A stretch of DNA of 64,000 nucleotides, taken from positions 3,752,263 through 3,816,262 of the forward strand of contig OY811980.1 of the NCBI GenBank assembly GCA_963681505.1. Direction: 5' to 3'. The notes below the pieces were generated by a model, which was given only the letters and a program-made list of their open reading frames with translations, was not told the DNA's origin and did no database searches. Shown in pieces: positions 11,946 through 22,443 of the stretch (positions are counted from its first letter, which is position 1; each line of letters begins with the position of its first letter). Position numbers and translations under genes: made by a program. This DNA is from Eunapius fragilis (lineage: Eukaryota > Porifera > Demospongiae > Spongillida > Spongillidae).

Positions 11946-13150
11946 TAGTTTGTTTGCATTGATAACAGAATTTGAGTGCATGGGTGGCTGTTGTTAATGG
12001 AATACCAAGTGTAAATCTGCTGCAAACTCTGGGCATTGATTTGAACGCTTTGGTTTCTTATCAGGTGCCACAAGCAAGCGACCACACACCCTGCATCGCT
12101 CCTGACCTTTGTTAATGTAGTGATGCTCCATTCAAACCGCACCGATTATTCCAAAAATACACACGCCGCGTAGGTTGGTAAAACAACTTGTTCTAATTGT
12201 TTTCTTGATCTGTCTTGTTAATGTCATAACTTGCTGACCTAAATTCTATTGTCGCTGTCTTTGCTACACACGATCAAAGTACCCCCTCTCAGTTACCGCC
12301 TCCATCACATGGGCATATATATAAAAACAATGCGCAACGATTCGAGTAATATTGTAGGTAGTGCGCGTTGGAGATTTTCCTTAGTGCGATGATAGGGAGT
12401 ACGAAATATCAAAACATCTCAAAGCTGTGACTTGAAAAAAGCACGAAATGTGGGTCACAAAAAGTACGATTTATAATGAGCTCTAAAAGTACACAACCAA
12501 TTCTTGAAACGCCGTGACGTGAGCGGTACCCAACTTTGGCGTAACGTTAGCGTATACGGGCCCGTACACCACCAGGCGAAATAAATAATAAATAAAAGCG
12601 AGTCCTCCAGCCGATTCTGAAGCTATTGGTGAAATTTTCATCGCTTAGAAATGTTCCTGTCCTGAGTTATGCGTTGCCAAGAAGAAGGAGAAGAAGAAGA
12701 AGAATAAGAAGAATAAGGAGAAGACGACCCGCCCCTTGTTCCGAGACTGGGTACGAGGACGGGCAGTACACTCTTGTTCTCAACAACCACGCGGTTCAGC
12801 GACATGAAACAAAAACGAAACTACTCATTTTTGACTTCTAGATCGATTGCTAAAACAAGCTACACGATCCGATCGTCGGGAGTGTTGTTACAGACGGGTC
12901 GCGTTTTTTTTAATGACATTCATAGTCGTGGTCAAATCCTATATGGAAGTTTCTAACGAAACTTCCGATATATTACAATACGCGGGCCCGGGTACAATTA
13001 ATATGCCAAGTACACTTCACATGCCTTACATGGTTATTGTTACCACATCCCTCTCCCCCTCGTGACCATCATCTTGGTGCCAGCATCTATTCGCACGTCA
13101 GCAGCATTACACTCCAACATAGGATTTCCTCAAGCCATAGATTATTTAGA
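11946..13150. other. Intergenic, no recognisable gene
   Basis: There is no ORF with family features. A purine-rich AAG/AGA tract at about 12684-12725 creates an arginine-rich ORF that is an artefact. No splice-linked exons were recognised. Confidence 0.5.
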
Positions 13151-13578
13151 CAGGGATTGGAAACGGGTCACGTGAGCCATACATTTTACGGTAGAAGGGT
13201 ATGCGCCGTCAATGTTATAATGGATAGCACCTTTTGGGTTTGGCGGGAAAATATCTTATAGCTGGTTTTGGTGAAATCCGTATCATGTAGAGTCTCAAAT
13301 GTATTCCACCCAACTCATGAAAGGTAAGGTTTGTCTAGAAACATGTTTGAAGTTCTAGTGAACGAATCTTCGGGATTTTTAAATAAAAACTGAGAAATGA
13401 AGCTATGTGATTGTGAATCCTTTCTGGGCGTGCAAAAACTGTTCTCTACGTTTTTTGACCTTGATTATTTGTACACAAGCTCTTCGTAGCAATCTGAATA
13501 GAACTGGATAGGTTTTGCCCTTTTCCCTAGCTTTGAAAACATAAAGTGACACGAAACAGCGTTTTAGACATACAGTCA

Positions 13579-14040
13579 GTTCTGGGCGTGTAACTACTTT
13601 TGTAAATAGTGTAAACGCGGTTTGAAGGTTTCATCCTCTAGTGCACTCATTTTGCGATAGAACTGGGCTATGGACTAAGCCAGGGAGTGTTGGTATGAAG
13701 TTATAAAAAGTTCGCTTTACATCGACTATCGCGTCAATCATTAGGGACACGGCACGAATAGACTAGGCCGTACTGGCAGTTCTGGGCGTATAGCTACTTT
13801 TGTATATAGTATTAGCGGGGTTTGAAGGTTTTATCCTCTAGTGCACTCATTTTGCGATAGAACTGGACTATGGGCTATGCCAGGGAGTGTTGGTATGAGG
13901 TTATAAAGAGTTGGCTTTACATCGACTCTCGCGTCAATCATTAGGGACACGGCACGAATAGAGTAAGACTGCTGTCATTTCTGGGCCTGTGGCTACTTTT
14001 GTAGATAGTATTAACGGGGTTTGAAGGTCCTTTACTGTTA
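13579..14040. repeat. Tandem repeat with about 200-base period, about 2.3 copies
   Basis: Copies begin at 13579, 13779 and 13978 with (G/T)TTCTGGGC and share internal landmarks such as CCTCTAGTGCACTCATTTTG, GCCAGGGAGTGTTGGTATGA and TTAGGGACACGGCACGAATA. The third copy is truncated. A more diverged unit may precede them, because TTTCTGGGCGTGC occurs near 13420. Confidence 0.88.
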
Positions 14041-14445
14041 CTCGGCCATTCCAGACTTAACTACTACACAGCCAAAAAATTTCGTAACGTAACAACGCAG
14101 ATGGGGTATGATACAGCGCAGATATCTGCGCTGTAGCATTAATGATATCAGCAATGTTAGACAGCGCTGATATCATAACGTATCATTTCCGACGGGTAAT
14201 CACATGTATCAGCAATGAGTACATCAGCGTTGAAGCAACATGTTATATCATAATGCATCAGTACTGATAACAGCGTTGTTACATGCGAATGGACCGTATT
14301 TCGCCTCACCTTTTGCTCATTAATAATTCATTTCCCCAAATATTTATTTTACTGAAATCAAATACAAAATACATCACAACAGTTTTAGCATCAGCAGTTC
14401 AAATTCTGGATTCAACTCCTCAGCAGCTGCAGCATCTTTAGAGAA

Positions 14446-15007
14446 GCCTCTGGGTAGCTGGCACAAAATGGCTTACCTCTGGGTAGCTGACACAAAATGG
14501 CTTACCTCTGAGTGTAGCTGGCACAAAATGGCTTACCTCTGGGTAGCTGACACAAAATGGCTTACCTCTGAGTGTAGCTGGCACAAAATGGCTTACCTCT
14601 GAGTAGCTGGCACAAAATGGCTTACCTCTGAGTGTAGCTGACACAGAGTAGCTGGCACAAAATGGCTTACCTCTGAGTAGCTGACAAGAGTAGCTGGCAC
14701 AAAATGGCTTACCTCTGAGTAGCTGACACAAAATGGCTTACCTCTGAGTAGCTGACAAGAGTAGCTGACACAAAATGGCTTACCTCTGAGTAGCTGACAC
14801 AAAATGGCTTACCTCTGAGTAGCTGACACAAAATGGCTTACCTCTGAGTAGCTGACACAAAATGGCTTACCTCTGAGTAGCTGACACAAAATGACTTAGC
14901 TGACTTACCTCTTGAGTGCTGACACAAAATGACTTACCTCTGAGTATACAGAGTAGCTGACACAAAATGGCTTACCTCTGAGTATAGCTGACACAAAATG
15001 GCTTATC
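14446..15007. repeat. 29-base minisatellite, about 18 units
   Basis: The unit is close to GTAGCTGACACAAAATGGCT followed by TACCTCTGA, with occasional longer or shorter units. On the minus strand almost every unit contains GAGGTAAGC, a strong 5' splice-site consensus, and TGTGTCAG, an acceptor-like sequence. Cys-rich ORFs on the minus strand are translations of the repeat. Confidence 0.92.
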
Positions 15008-15137
15008 TTTTGTAAAGCATTCGTATTTCAAAGAACTGCAACGTTGTTTACAGTTGGATCTTGAAATAACTTGAATTTCGGAACTCGAACTGCGCACAAT
15101 GACATCACGCATGCATGCATGCACGCACGCACGCAAT

Positions 15138-15140
<3 letters not shown>

Positions 15141-15189
<49 letters not shown>

Positions 15190-15195
15190 ACACAT
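15141..15195. repeat. (CA)n microsatellite
   Basis: A long CA run follows GCAT/GCAC repeats at 15106-15135. Confidence 0.95.
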
Positions 15196-16040
15196 GCGAC
15201 TTACAAGGTGCGGTTGCAAAATTTGATATGGAGCCGCGGCCACATGGTTGGAGTGCATCAATAGGAATAAAATTGCTTGCCGGCAAAACAATATTGTCAA
15301 AGTGCTAGCCTACACTACAATACATACTTTTTGCGATATATGAGCCTTCTTCCTTGCGAGACGGGCAGCCGCACTTAAGTCCTCAGCGGAATAATAAATA
15401 TTTTTTTAATGATTAACCACGCCTACACGTAGGGGTTAAAGTAGGCGTTCCATCTCTGGAAACCATGTTTTTTTTTTTTTTTGGCAACAGGGTGTGAATT
15501 GTCTAAAACAGGAAGAATGCTTCCAGCACGATTTTTTCGAAATGGAGCGAAATAAGGGGCGTACCCCAACCAGAGTGTACGTGACACTAGCAGAACGCAA
15601 GGCCCCCCATTTTTCGTATCGGACCTGAAGCGTACAGCAACCGCCCCCTCCCCGCTTTTCGTATCAGGCCAGACCTAAATACCTTGCCGCAGCCATTTTT
15701 TGTACACCCACTTTTGATTCATATGACTTATAAGGATTGCAAAGCACCGATACGGTACGGATATCTTCAATGACACATTTCACAGTGAACATGATGTATC
15801 AATTTCTTGTTAAATAAAGATTCATACTGTAAACGAACGTCTGTTACGTAGGTATAGGAATCCCAATGATACATAACGTAGTCATAGCAGATACGTTATG
15901 AAATAGCTTCATCAACACTGATACGTTATGAAATTTTTTGGCTGTGTACAATAACCTATCTTCCGCTATAACACAGATGGAGCTGTTAATTGGCGTGCAC
16001 GTGATCCGTTTCCAATCCCTAATCTATGCTCAAGCTGTAG

Positions 16041-17088
16041 GCAGAGATAATATATAGAGGGATTGGAAACGGAGGCACTTAACACTAATTAACGTGGGAT
16101 ATCCGAGGAAAGGAAACGAAGCCATATAGTTAGTACATGTACGCGAACTACGGAGAAACTTTTTTTTGTAACTGCCACTTGTGACTAAACAAAACAAAGC
16201 GGGATATCCGAGGAAAGGAAACGCAGCCATATAGTTTAGTACATGTACGCTAACTACGGAGTAACTTTTTTTTTGTAACTGTAAACAAAACAAAAAATGT
16301 GTGTACGTGATGGGGGGGGGGGGGGAGGATTTTGGGTTTCTGTCTTTCCAGGCTCTTCTTTCTTCTTCCTAGCCTTCGTTTTCTCCTGCTCATGTCTGGT
16401 CTGCTGAATGCATCAGGACAATAAAACAGTAACTATCATGAATAACCCACCATTCGTGTAATGGTGATACGTATAATCATTGATACGTGACACAGATAGC
16501 GACAAATTTTGTAGACACAAAGCGCAACCTAAAAATAAGAGAACCTCACTAAGACACACTTTAGGCTTTGCACTATAAGGAAAGAAATACTGCGACTGCT
16601 TTGCTCTTTAACTTACAAAGATAACCTTCCGTAATCGTAAAGGGTCAAAACCCATGGAAGTCCACTCAGAAGCGTCCCATAGGATTATAAAACATCTTAG
16701 TACACAATAAAAACGCAGCCAATCATTTCTAGCACAAATGCAAGACCATAGCATCACTACACAAAGAGCTAACCCCAACGAAAGAAAAAAATCACACTTT
16801 TTCTACTTTGACACCGTAAAACCGTTGCAGCAAAGCTTTATTACCGCATAAACTGTATTTATATTTTCAAGTAGATTCACTGAGCTATCGATCTATAGCA
16901 TTAGCAGAATATTACAGCTTACCTTAAAGGAGATCCACGCTAAAGTTCGACCGTGACTTCCCAAAAATCCACCCCTTTTCACAAGTTCAGAGGTGCGATT
17001 ATCACTACCTCGGATGTCCCGCGCAGAGGTATAGCAGAGGTATAGCGCACGTGATTTGCTTCCAATCCCTCTATATATTATCTCTGCT
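16041..17088. mobile_element. Inverted-repeat element of about 1 kb
   Basis: GCAGAGATAATATATAGAGG continuing into GATTGGAA at 16041-16068 is matched by its reverse complement at about 17060-17087. Inside is a tandem duplication of about 110 bases (16090-16290), both halves carrying GGATATCCGAGGAAAGGAAA and GTACATGTACG. No transposase is visible. The ends resemble those at 13152 and 16020, so the three terminal sequences belong to one family. Confidence 0.65.
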
Positions 17089-17639
17089 GTAGGCATCAGC
17101 GGCAGATACCGGAACAAGGTCTGATAATCTATATGGTCCTTCGAGCCGGGGAATATTGAAACAGTGATTCGAATCAACCGTTGTTGTTCCAGTTGATGCC
17201 CAACAGAAGGCAAGAAAGAAGAAGGTCCGACGCAAGACGCTAATCCCGCTATGCCGCGGAATGATTCCAAGATAACACAGTTGAAGCGAAGCCTAGAGGA
17301 CAAGCTGCAGACACTAACCAAACTCGAACCAAACTCGATAAAGAGATTATTGCACTCACCGCTGAAGATGCCATTGAGTTCTTTTGTTGGCCCCTCAATC
17401 ATTAACCAATTAACAAATCAATTAACAGCTTTGATGTAATCAACAGTACATGGTGTCCCGTAACTGTCTCTCAAGACTATTTGTATAGGAAGGGACATGT
17501 AGGGGATGTTTGTATAGGAAGGAACTTGTAGGGGAGATAAGGGGGTATGTGTGTGAGCTACTGTGTTTGTAACACACACAAATGCACATACATGTACATA
17601 CATACCTAGCTCACTATGTACATTTCACAGTTTAAAATA

Positions 17640-18300
17640 TTTCCAGGGTATTCTGCTATGTGCTTTACAATATTAGAGAACGTTTCGGGTCCATTAAATC
17701 GACATCTCCACATGAATTCAGGAAGGTAGGTGTCAAACAGATTGGAATGCATAGTTCTCTCTTCTCTCATTAGACACTTACAGGGGCTCTACATCGCTTC
17801 CACACCCTGTGTGTGTGTGCGCCTGTAACCGGGTCCACAAAGTGGAGTGAATGGTTCACGGTCTCATGTGATATCCCAGTAGTTGCAGTTATTCTACTGT
17901 ACACCTTCCATTCATCGCTGTATAGAATACTGCCAGGACGAATGTGGTACAGGATGAGAGGGAGGAGTGTGGCAACATCTCGGTGCTCAACTTCGACTAG
18001 GAAGCACTCTCCAGTTATTCTCTCAGTTCCTACAAACACCCAGTGACCTTCCACTTGCCTGCCTCGGTTGTATTTTCTCTTCCCAAACTTGCTCTCATCA
18101 ATTTCTGCTTCCACTCCTGGTCCTCCAATGATGACCGGGTGATCAATAAAATACTGAGCACAGCTGTCACGATTAAAACTGTACCAGTCCACGGCCGTTT
18201 GGGCATCAACCTGCTCAAAGCAAACACATATGCAGATGGATGTATAAAGCACATGTTGTAACCTTACTTCTATTTCTTCCTTCATTTTGCCAAGGGGTGT
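17640..18300 (-). pseudogene. Merlin-type (ISXO2-like) DDE transposase, decayed
   Basis: Reading minus from about 18285 gives a typical Merlin/ISXO2 core: AVDWYSFNRD, GGPGVEAEIDESKFGKRKYN, EGHWVFVGTERITGECF, ILYSDEWKVY and VNHSLHFVDPVTGAH. The first two catalytic aspartates (in EIDES and SDEWK) are present. The frame then shifts at a CA dinucleotide run (complement of 17812-17822). The segment expected to hold the catalytic glutamate is found only in another frame and is followed by a TAG where the family normally has Trp. A last conserved segment, FDTYLPEFMWRCRFN, lies in a third frame near 17680-17730. It is therefore inactive as drawn. Confidence 0.8.
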
Positions 18301-18812
18301 TTCATGACGTTAAATGACTGGTAAACCTGCTGAGTTTATGGTGAAAACTTGCAGTAAACCCACCTCCCCCCCTCCCCCAAGATAGCTTGATATATCATCT
18401 CACTGCCATTTATTTGAATTGGAATCCCAACATTTTAATCAAAGTGAAAAATATAACCCTGCCAATATATGCTATGTAAAGTCTTACCAGAGTACCTAGT
18501 TTTGTGGCCACTCACTCTTGAGTCATCAAATAGAGTTCAGTACCCTTATTTTTAAATTTGCACGCAATGACTTTCATTGCTGTGCTACTGTCATTGGCAC
18601 AACCAAGTAAATGGGTCAGAGCCCGGACGAGTATTCCCCCCCCCCCCCCCCCCCCCCCCCCCTCTCAAAAAAAAAATTAAAATCCTTTGCGCTTGAATCA
18701 TCATAACACTCGAACGGTAAACGTTATCAAAGTCCTATTTTCAAAACTTCATACTACACCATGTCTCTATTGTATAATACACTTAGGGGTATTTTTACTT
18801 GCTCCGATCTGT
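18301..18812. other. Intergenic, no gene; 27-base poly-C run at 18636-18662
   Basis: No coding signal was recognised. The C run is one of several long G:C homopolymers in the window. Confidence 0.6.
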
Positions 18813-18813
18813 G

Positions 18814-18966
18814 CCAGTATTACAACGTCCGATATCCCACAGGGTTTGAACCCGCCATAACGTTCAGCCGAAGTTATCAAATCGACTTTATATTGGAGCG
18901 ATTTGATTACTCATGCCGAAAGTTATGGCGTGGTCTAACCTTGTGGGGTATCGGACGTTGCAATAT
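18814..18966. mobile_element. MITE-like hairpin, about 70-base inverted arms
   Basis: GTATTACAACGTCCGATATC at 18814 pairs with GGTATCGGACGTTGCAATA ending at 18966. The arms also share GCCATAAC and ATCAAATCG, with a short loop near 18885-18900. Related sequence, including TATCGGACGTTGCAATACTG at 32284, occurs inside NIPBL introns. Confidence 0.75.
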
Positions 18967-19378
18967 ACTGCAGAGATAATATATATCTCTGAATACGGAG
19001 CACCTGCAACACCCACACAGCATGGGTGTAGGTATAAATTAGATGTTAATAGCCTTTCTCGTTCGGACGTTACAACGATTCAAACGCAAAGGATTCTTAT
19101 AAAAACACATTCGGGTCACGAAATTTTGTCCCAATTTATGTTCCTTTGCTTCATTCATTTATACCAGAGATATTATCTCTGTTTACACTACATGAAGAGG
19201 TGCCCGTAAAACCCACTTCGTGCAAAAGTGATTTGCTATCTCAACGTTATACTTTCCAACAAAGAAACCATTGTTATGAACACGTATATCTAAAACCAGA
19301 TCATCTCTGCCAAAATATACAGGCTGACACAATCGGTATGACGTTATGCCAGGTTTTAAAAAAAAAAGTGCATGCAGC
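18967..19378. other. Repeat-like DNA between the hairpin element and the minus-strand hypothetical gene
   Basis: No convincing exon was found. Two GAGATATTATCTCTG-like short inverted repeats occur near 18972 and 19166. This may include the 3' end of the hypothetical minus-strand gene. Confidence 0.4.
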
Positions 19379-19813
19379 TTATGTAGAATAAAATCCACCA
19401 TCATGTTTTCGTGAGTATCCTCGATTGGTAGCTTCTGAGTGATGACTTTCGATAGCCAGACTTTTGCAACTCTGTATAGTTGTCCTCCGAGGATCCTGAT
19501 GACTTACAAGTTCCTTTGTCTCAAGTGTTACTACATCAGGGCGTTGCGGTCGGTTTTTTAGCATACGACCATGTGGCATTGATAGGCTTTCTGGTTGTAT
19601 TAATACCTCAGCATTAGACTTGGAGAATTCACGATGGTGATCATACTGGCACTTTATAACAAAGTCAAGACTGTCGCTTGGAGCCTGGGGATCAAAATAG
19701 TCAGATCTTCTACGAGTACTTGCCAGTGTTGGGGTGTTGAGCAATCTATCCCATTGATTTTTTATTTTGTCGTTCTCTTCCTCACCTGCATCCAACAACG
19801 GTTCATTCGCCAT
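19379..19813 (-). CDS. Hypothetical protein, divergent partner of ELOF1
   Basis: A 144-codon ORF opens with ATG at 19813 (MANEPLLDAGEEENDK) and reads to a stop near 19379. An in-frame upstream extension to 19903 exists, but the 19813 start leaves a clear 142-base divergent promoter with ELOF1. The protein is hydrophilic, Arg/Ser/Glu-rich, has no membrane segment and carries an acidic di-leucine-like motif (EPLLDAGEEE) at its N-terminus. A good splice donor (CTT|GTAAGT) follows codon 102 at 19508, so the true transcript may splice there and continue elsewhere. I do not recognise the family. Coding character is supported by position and residue composition only. Confidence 0.5.
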   Translation of the reverse strand: MANEPLLDAGEEENDKIKNQWDRLLNTPTLASTRRRSDYFDPQAPSDSLDFVIKCQYDHHREFSKSNAEVLIQPESLSMPHGRMLKNRPQRPDVVTLETKELVSHQDPRRTTIQSCKSLAIESHHSEATNRGYSRKHDGGFYST

Positions 19814-19955
19814 TTTGTGGCCAGTTGTCAAGGTGACAGCGCAGACCCCGTTACCATAGATATAGCGAATGTTTGCGCACGTGTCAATTATCACAGTAAA
19901 CATTGCGAGATCTCGAGAAACGTTAACCCCTTATACCAATAACAGAACGTTTGAT
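19814..19955. promoter_or_regulatory. Putative bidirectional promoter (hypothetical gene / ELOF1)
   Basis: Only 142 bases separate the two divergent start codons. No TATA box is obvious. The interval is less AT-rich than surrounding introns. The promoter role is inferred from geometry. Confidence 0.55.
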
Positions 19956-20452
<497 letters not shown>

Positions 20453-22443
20453 CTGTGCACATCCATTGAAAACACATGTCAATTGTATTTGGTATGTTTT
20501 ACAACACATCTGCATTAACACAAGAATGCAGCTTAGAATGTCAGATCTTTCATTGCAGTATTATAGAGCATTCTGCGTTCCTCTGACTGCTTTGCAGCCA
20601 GGTTTTCCTGCTTGCACTATACAAGGACAGTATGTTCAAATGGAACAGACAACCAAACAAAATTTCAGTACCAGCAGTGAGAAGAGCCCTTGTGGTGTAG
20701 ATGGATTAGTCTGATCTTCCTGGTCATAGAAAAATAAGTGTTCACTTACACCTGTCAGAGAGAACATTAAACAAAAGCACACAAAAATGCAAGAACATAC
20801 CAAAATCAGAGAGCTGTATGAAGTGGAATGAGATTATCATGGTAAATCAACAGCTGAAAACACATGTATACATACAGAGAAGCCAATTAATAATAGCACC
20901 TTAGGCACCTGTGGAGTATGGGATATGCTTTATAACTGGCCTACTGTATGCATGTGGAAATGAAGAATTTTTTCATCAAGTGCTCGAATATGCAATTATA
21001 ATTATTTATGCAGGATATAACTACAAGGAACAGCCACTAGGTACTATGCCATAAATATTAAATAGGAAACACAGGTAAACTTTTCGCAGCTCTTCAAAGT
21101 AGTACTGTTATCAATAATGTTATGAGCAAGGGAATTATATTAATGCAGTTTTGTTGGCAAACAAGTTTTCAGCAAGACAGAAATTGAAACATGTTTAAAT
21201 GTATGTTCCTGGTCCAAAATCCAAAAAACAAATTTTTTTTTTTTTTCTATCATATATCAGGTTACCCAGCATATAACCACACCAGTGGCCGGTGATAAAG
21301 AGTTTGAGGACCTTTGTCATAAATGTGCTGGTTAGGGGGAAACACATCTCACTGTGATGTATGCATTGGACTTAGTTAGGGACCACACCCCAAATCTGCA
21401 CTGGCTGTACCATTATAGTAAAGTTTCCTGTGTGCTCAGTGGTAGCGCTGGATTCTAGAATTACATGTATGTTGTGATGTACCGTAACTGATATGTCTCA
21501 GTCTAGGGTTGCAGGTTTACTGCCATACCCATCCTCCAGTTTTCAACAAGAATGTCATCACAAACAGCTCTATCTGCTATGCACCAGGTTTGCATCCTCA
21601 AGCTTATAAGTGTAAATATATAACTACTTCCAATATGTAACAATTAAGCATGAAACAGGATGGATACAAAATTTGGAAGAAAAATAGTTCTTGCCTTCAC
21701 TATGAAAGCCAATTAATATAATATTTTTAATCTTCATAAGAATAACACACAAGTCATTTGGCAATGTAATATTACCATGCAGAACTCACACAGATGATGA
21801 AAGGTGCTGTCACCACAACCATTCTTGTGAAATGTGCTATTTAACCTATCAGTACACATAAATGTAATGCAGCAGAAAAATTATCTCCTGAAAGTACTTA
21901 GTATCACACCCCACCCTCTGAAACATGTTCTGCAAGTGTATGCTGTTGTATGCTGAATATAAGACAACCACAGCGTTTCCCACTGCGTAGCAAAAACAGG
22001 GCGGTGCACCCTGTTTAAATTTTCCAGAAAATGGGCATGGTCACATAATTAATCCCCTGCTCCCTCATGGTGCTTGATTTCATTTTTACTGTTAGTAAGT
22101 CAAAGTGTGTGTTCAGATAGTGTATCTACAGTGTAATTAGCAAGCATCGGGTGAAAGTTGCGACAACATGAACAGAGCGTGCGAGCATGGGCATAGCACA
22201 GGTATCTAATTAATTATTCATGAGAGCCCTGTTTGAGAAGCATACAGTGGGAAGCACTGAACCACCCATCATATGCCTTGTTTCGTACAGCTGGTGGCAG
22301 TATATATGTAAAACATCATGAAAGGAAACAGGATATCATTACAATAGTGTTTCAGCCTAAGTAATGGAGTAGCACTGAATAACAAGCAGTACATTTTGCA
22401 CATACCATAATCACATGCATGTATGCATGCACAAAGAACTCAC
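20453..22443. other. ELOF1-WDR18 convergent interval, no confirmed gene
   Basis: This should hold the ELOF1 3' end and the missing last exon(s) of WDR18 on the minus strand. A 95-codon plus-strand ORF at 20427-20714 overlaps the ELOF1 stop in another frame and shows no family. I could not recognise the WDR18 C-terminal coiled-coil exon here. Confidence 0.45.

Larger units (their letters stand above)
14066..15947. mobile_element. Nested inverted-repeat DNA element (about 1.9 kb)
   Basis: The left end ACACAGCCAAAAAATTTCGT at 14066 is matched in reverse complement at 15923-15947 (24 of 25 bases). Both subterminal regions carry repeats of GATACGTTATGA and relatives, as in many cut-and-paste elements. 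The interior holds a 24-base perfect palindrome (14112-14135), a minisatellite and a CA repeat but no transposase, so it is a non-autonomous element. Confidence 0.72.
13152..16020. mobile_element. Region bounded by a 23-base inverted repeat (outer element)
   Basis: AGGGATTGGAAACGGGTCAC at 13152 is matched in reverse complement at 15998-16020 with one difference over about 23 bases. The bounded 2.87 kb contains the 200-base tandem repeat and a second, nested inverted-repeat element (14066-15947). No transposase ORF is visible, so a non-autonomous element, or two related insertions in opposite orientation, are both possible. A further copy of the same end sequence lies at 17046-17070. Confidence 0.5.

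Noticed and set aside
12626..12841. Arginine-rich ORF
   Set aside because: It comes from an AAG/AGA purine tract; no conserved domain.
14446..15007. CRISPR-like array of 29-base repeats
   Set aside because: Units are contiguous with no unique spacers and lie in a eukaryotic genome; it is a minisatellite.
15028..15300. Cys/Val-rich minus ORF
   Set aside because: Translation of the CA microsatellite.
16893..17402. 169-codon minus ORF
   Set aside because: No domain, spans the end of an inverted-repeat element and overlaps a plus ORF; treated as chance.
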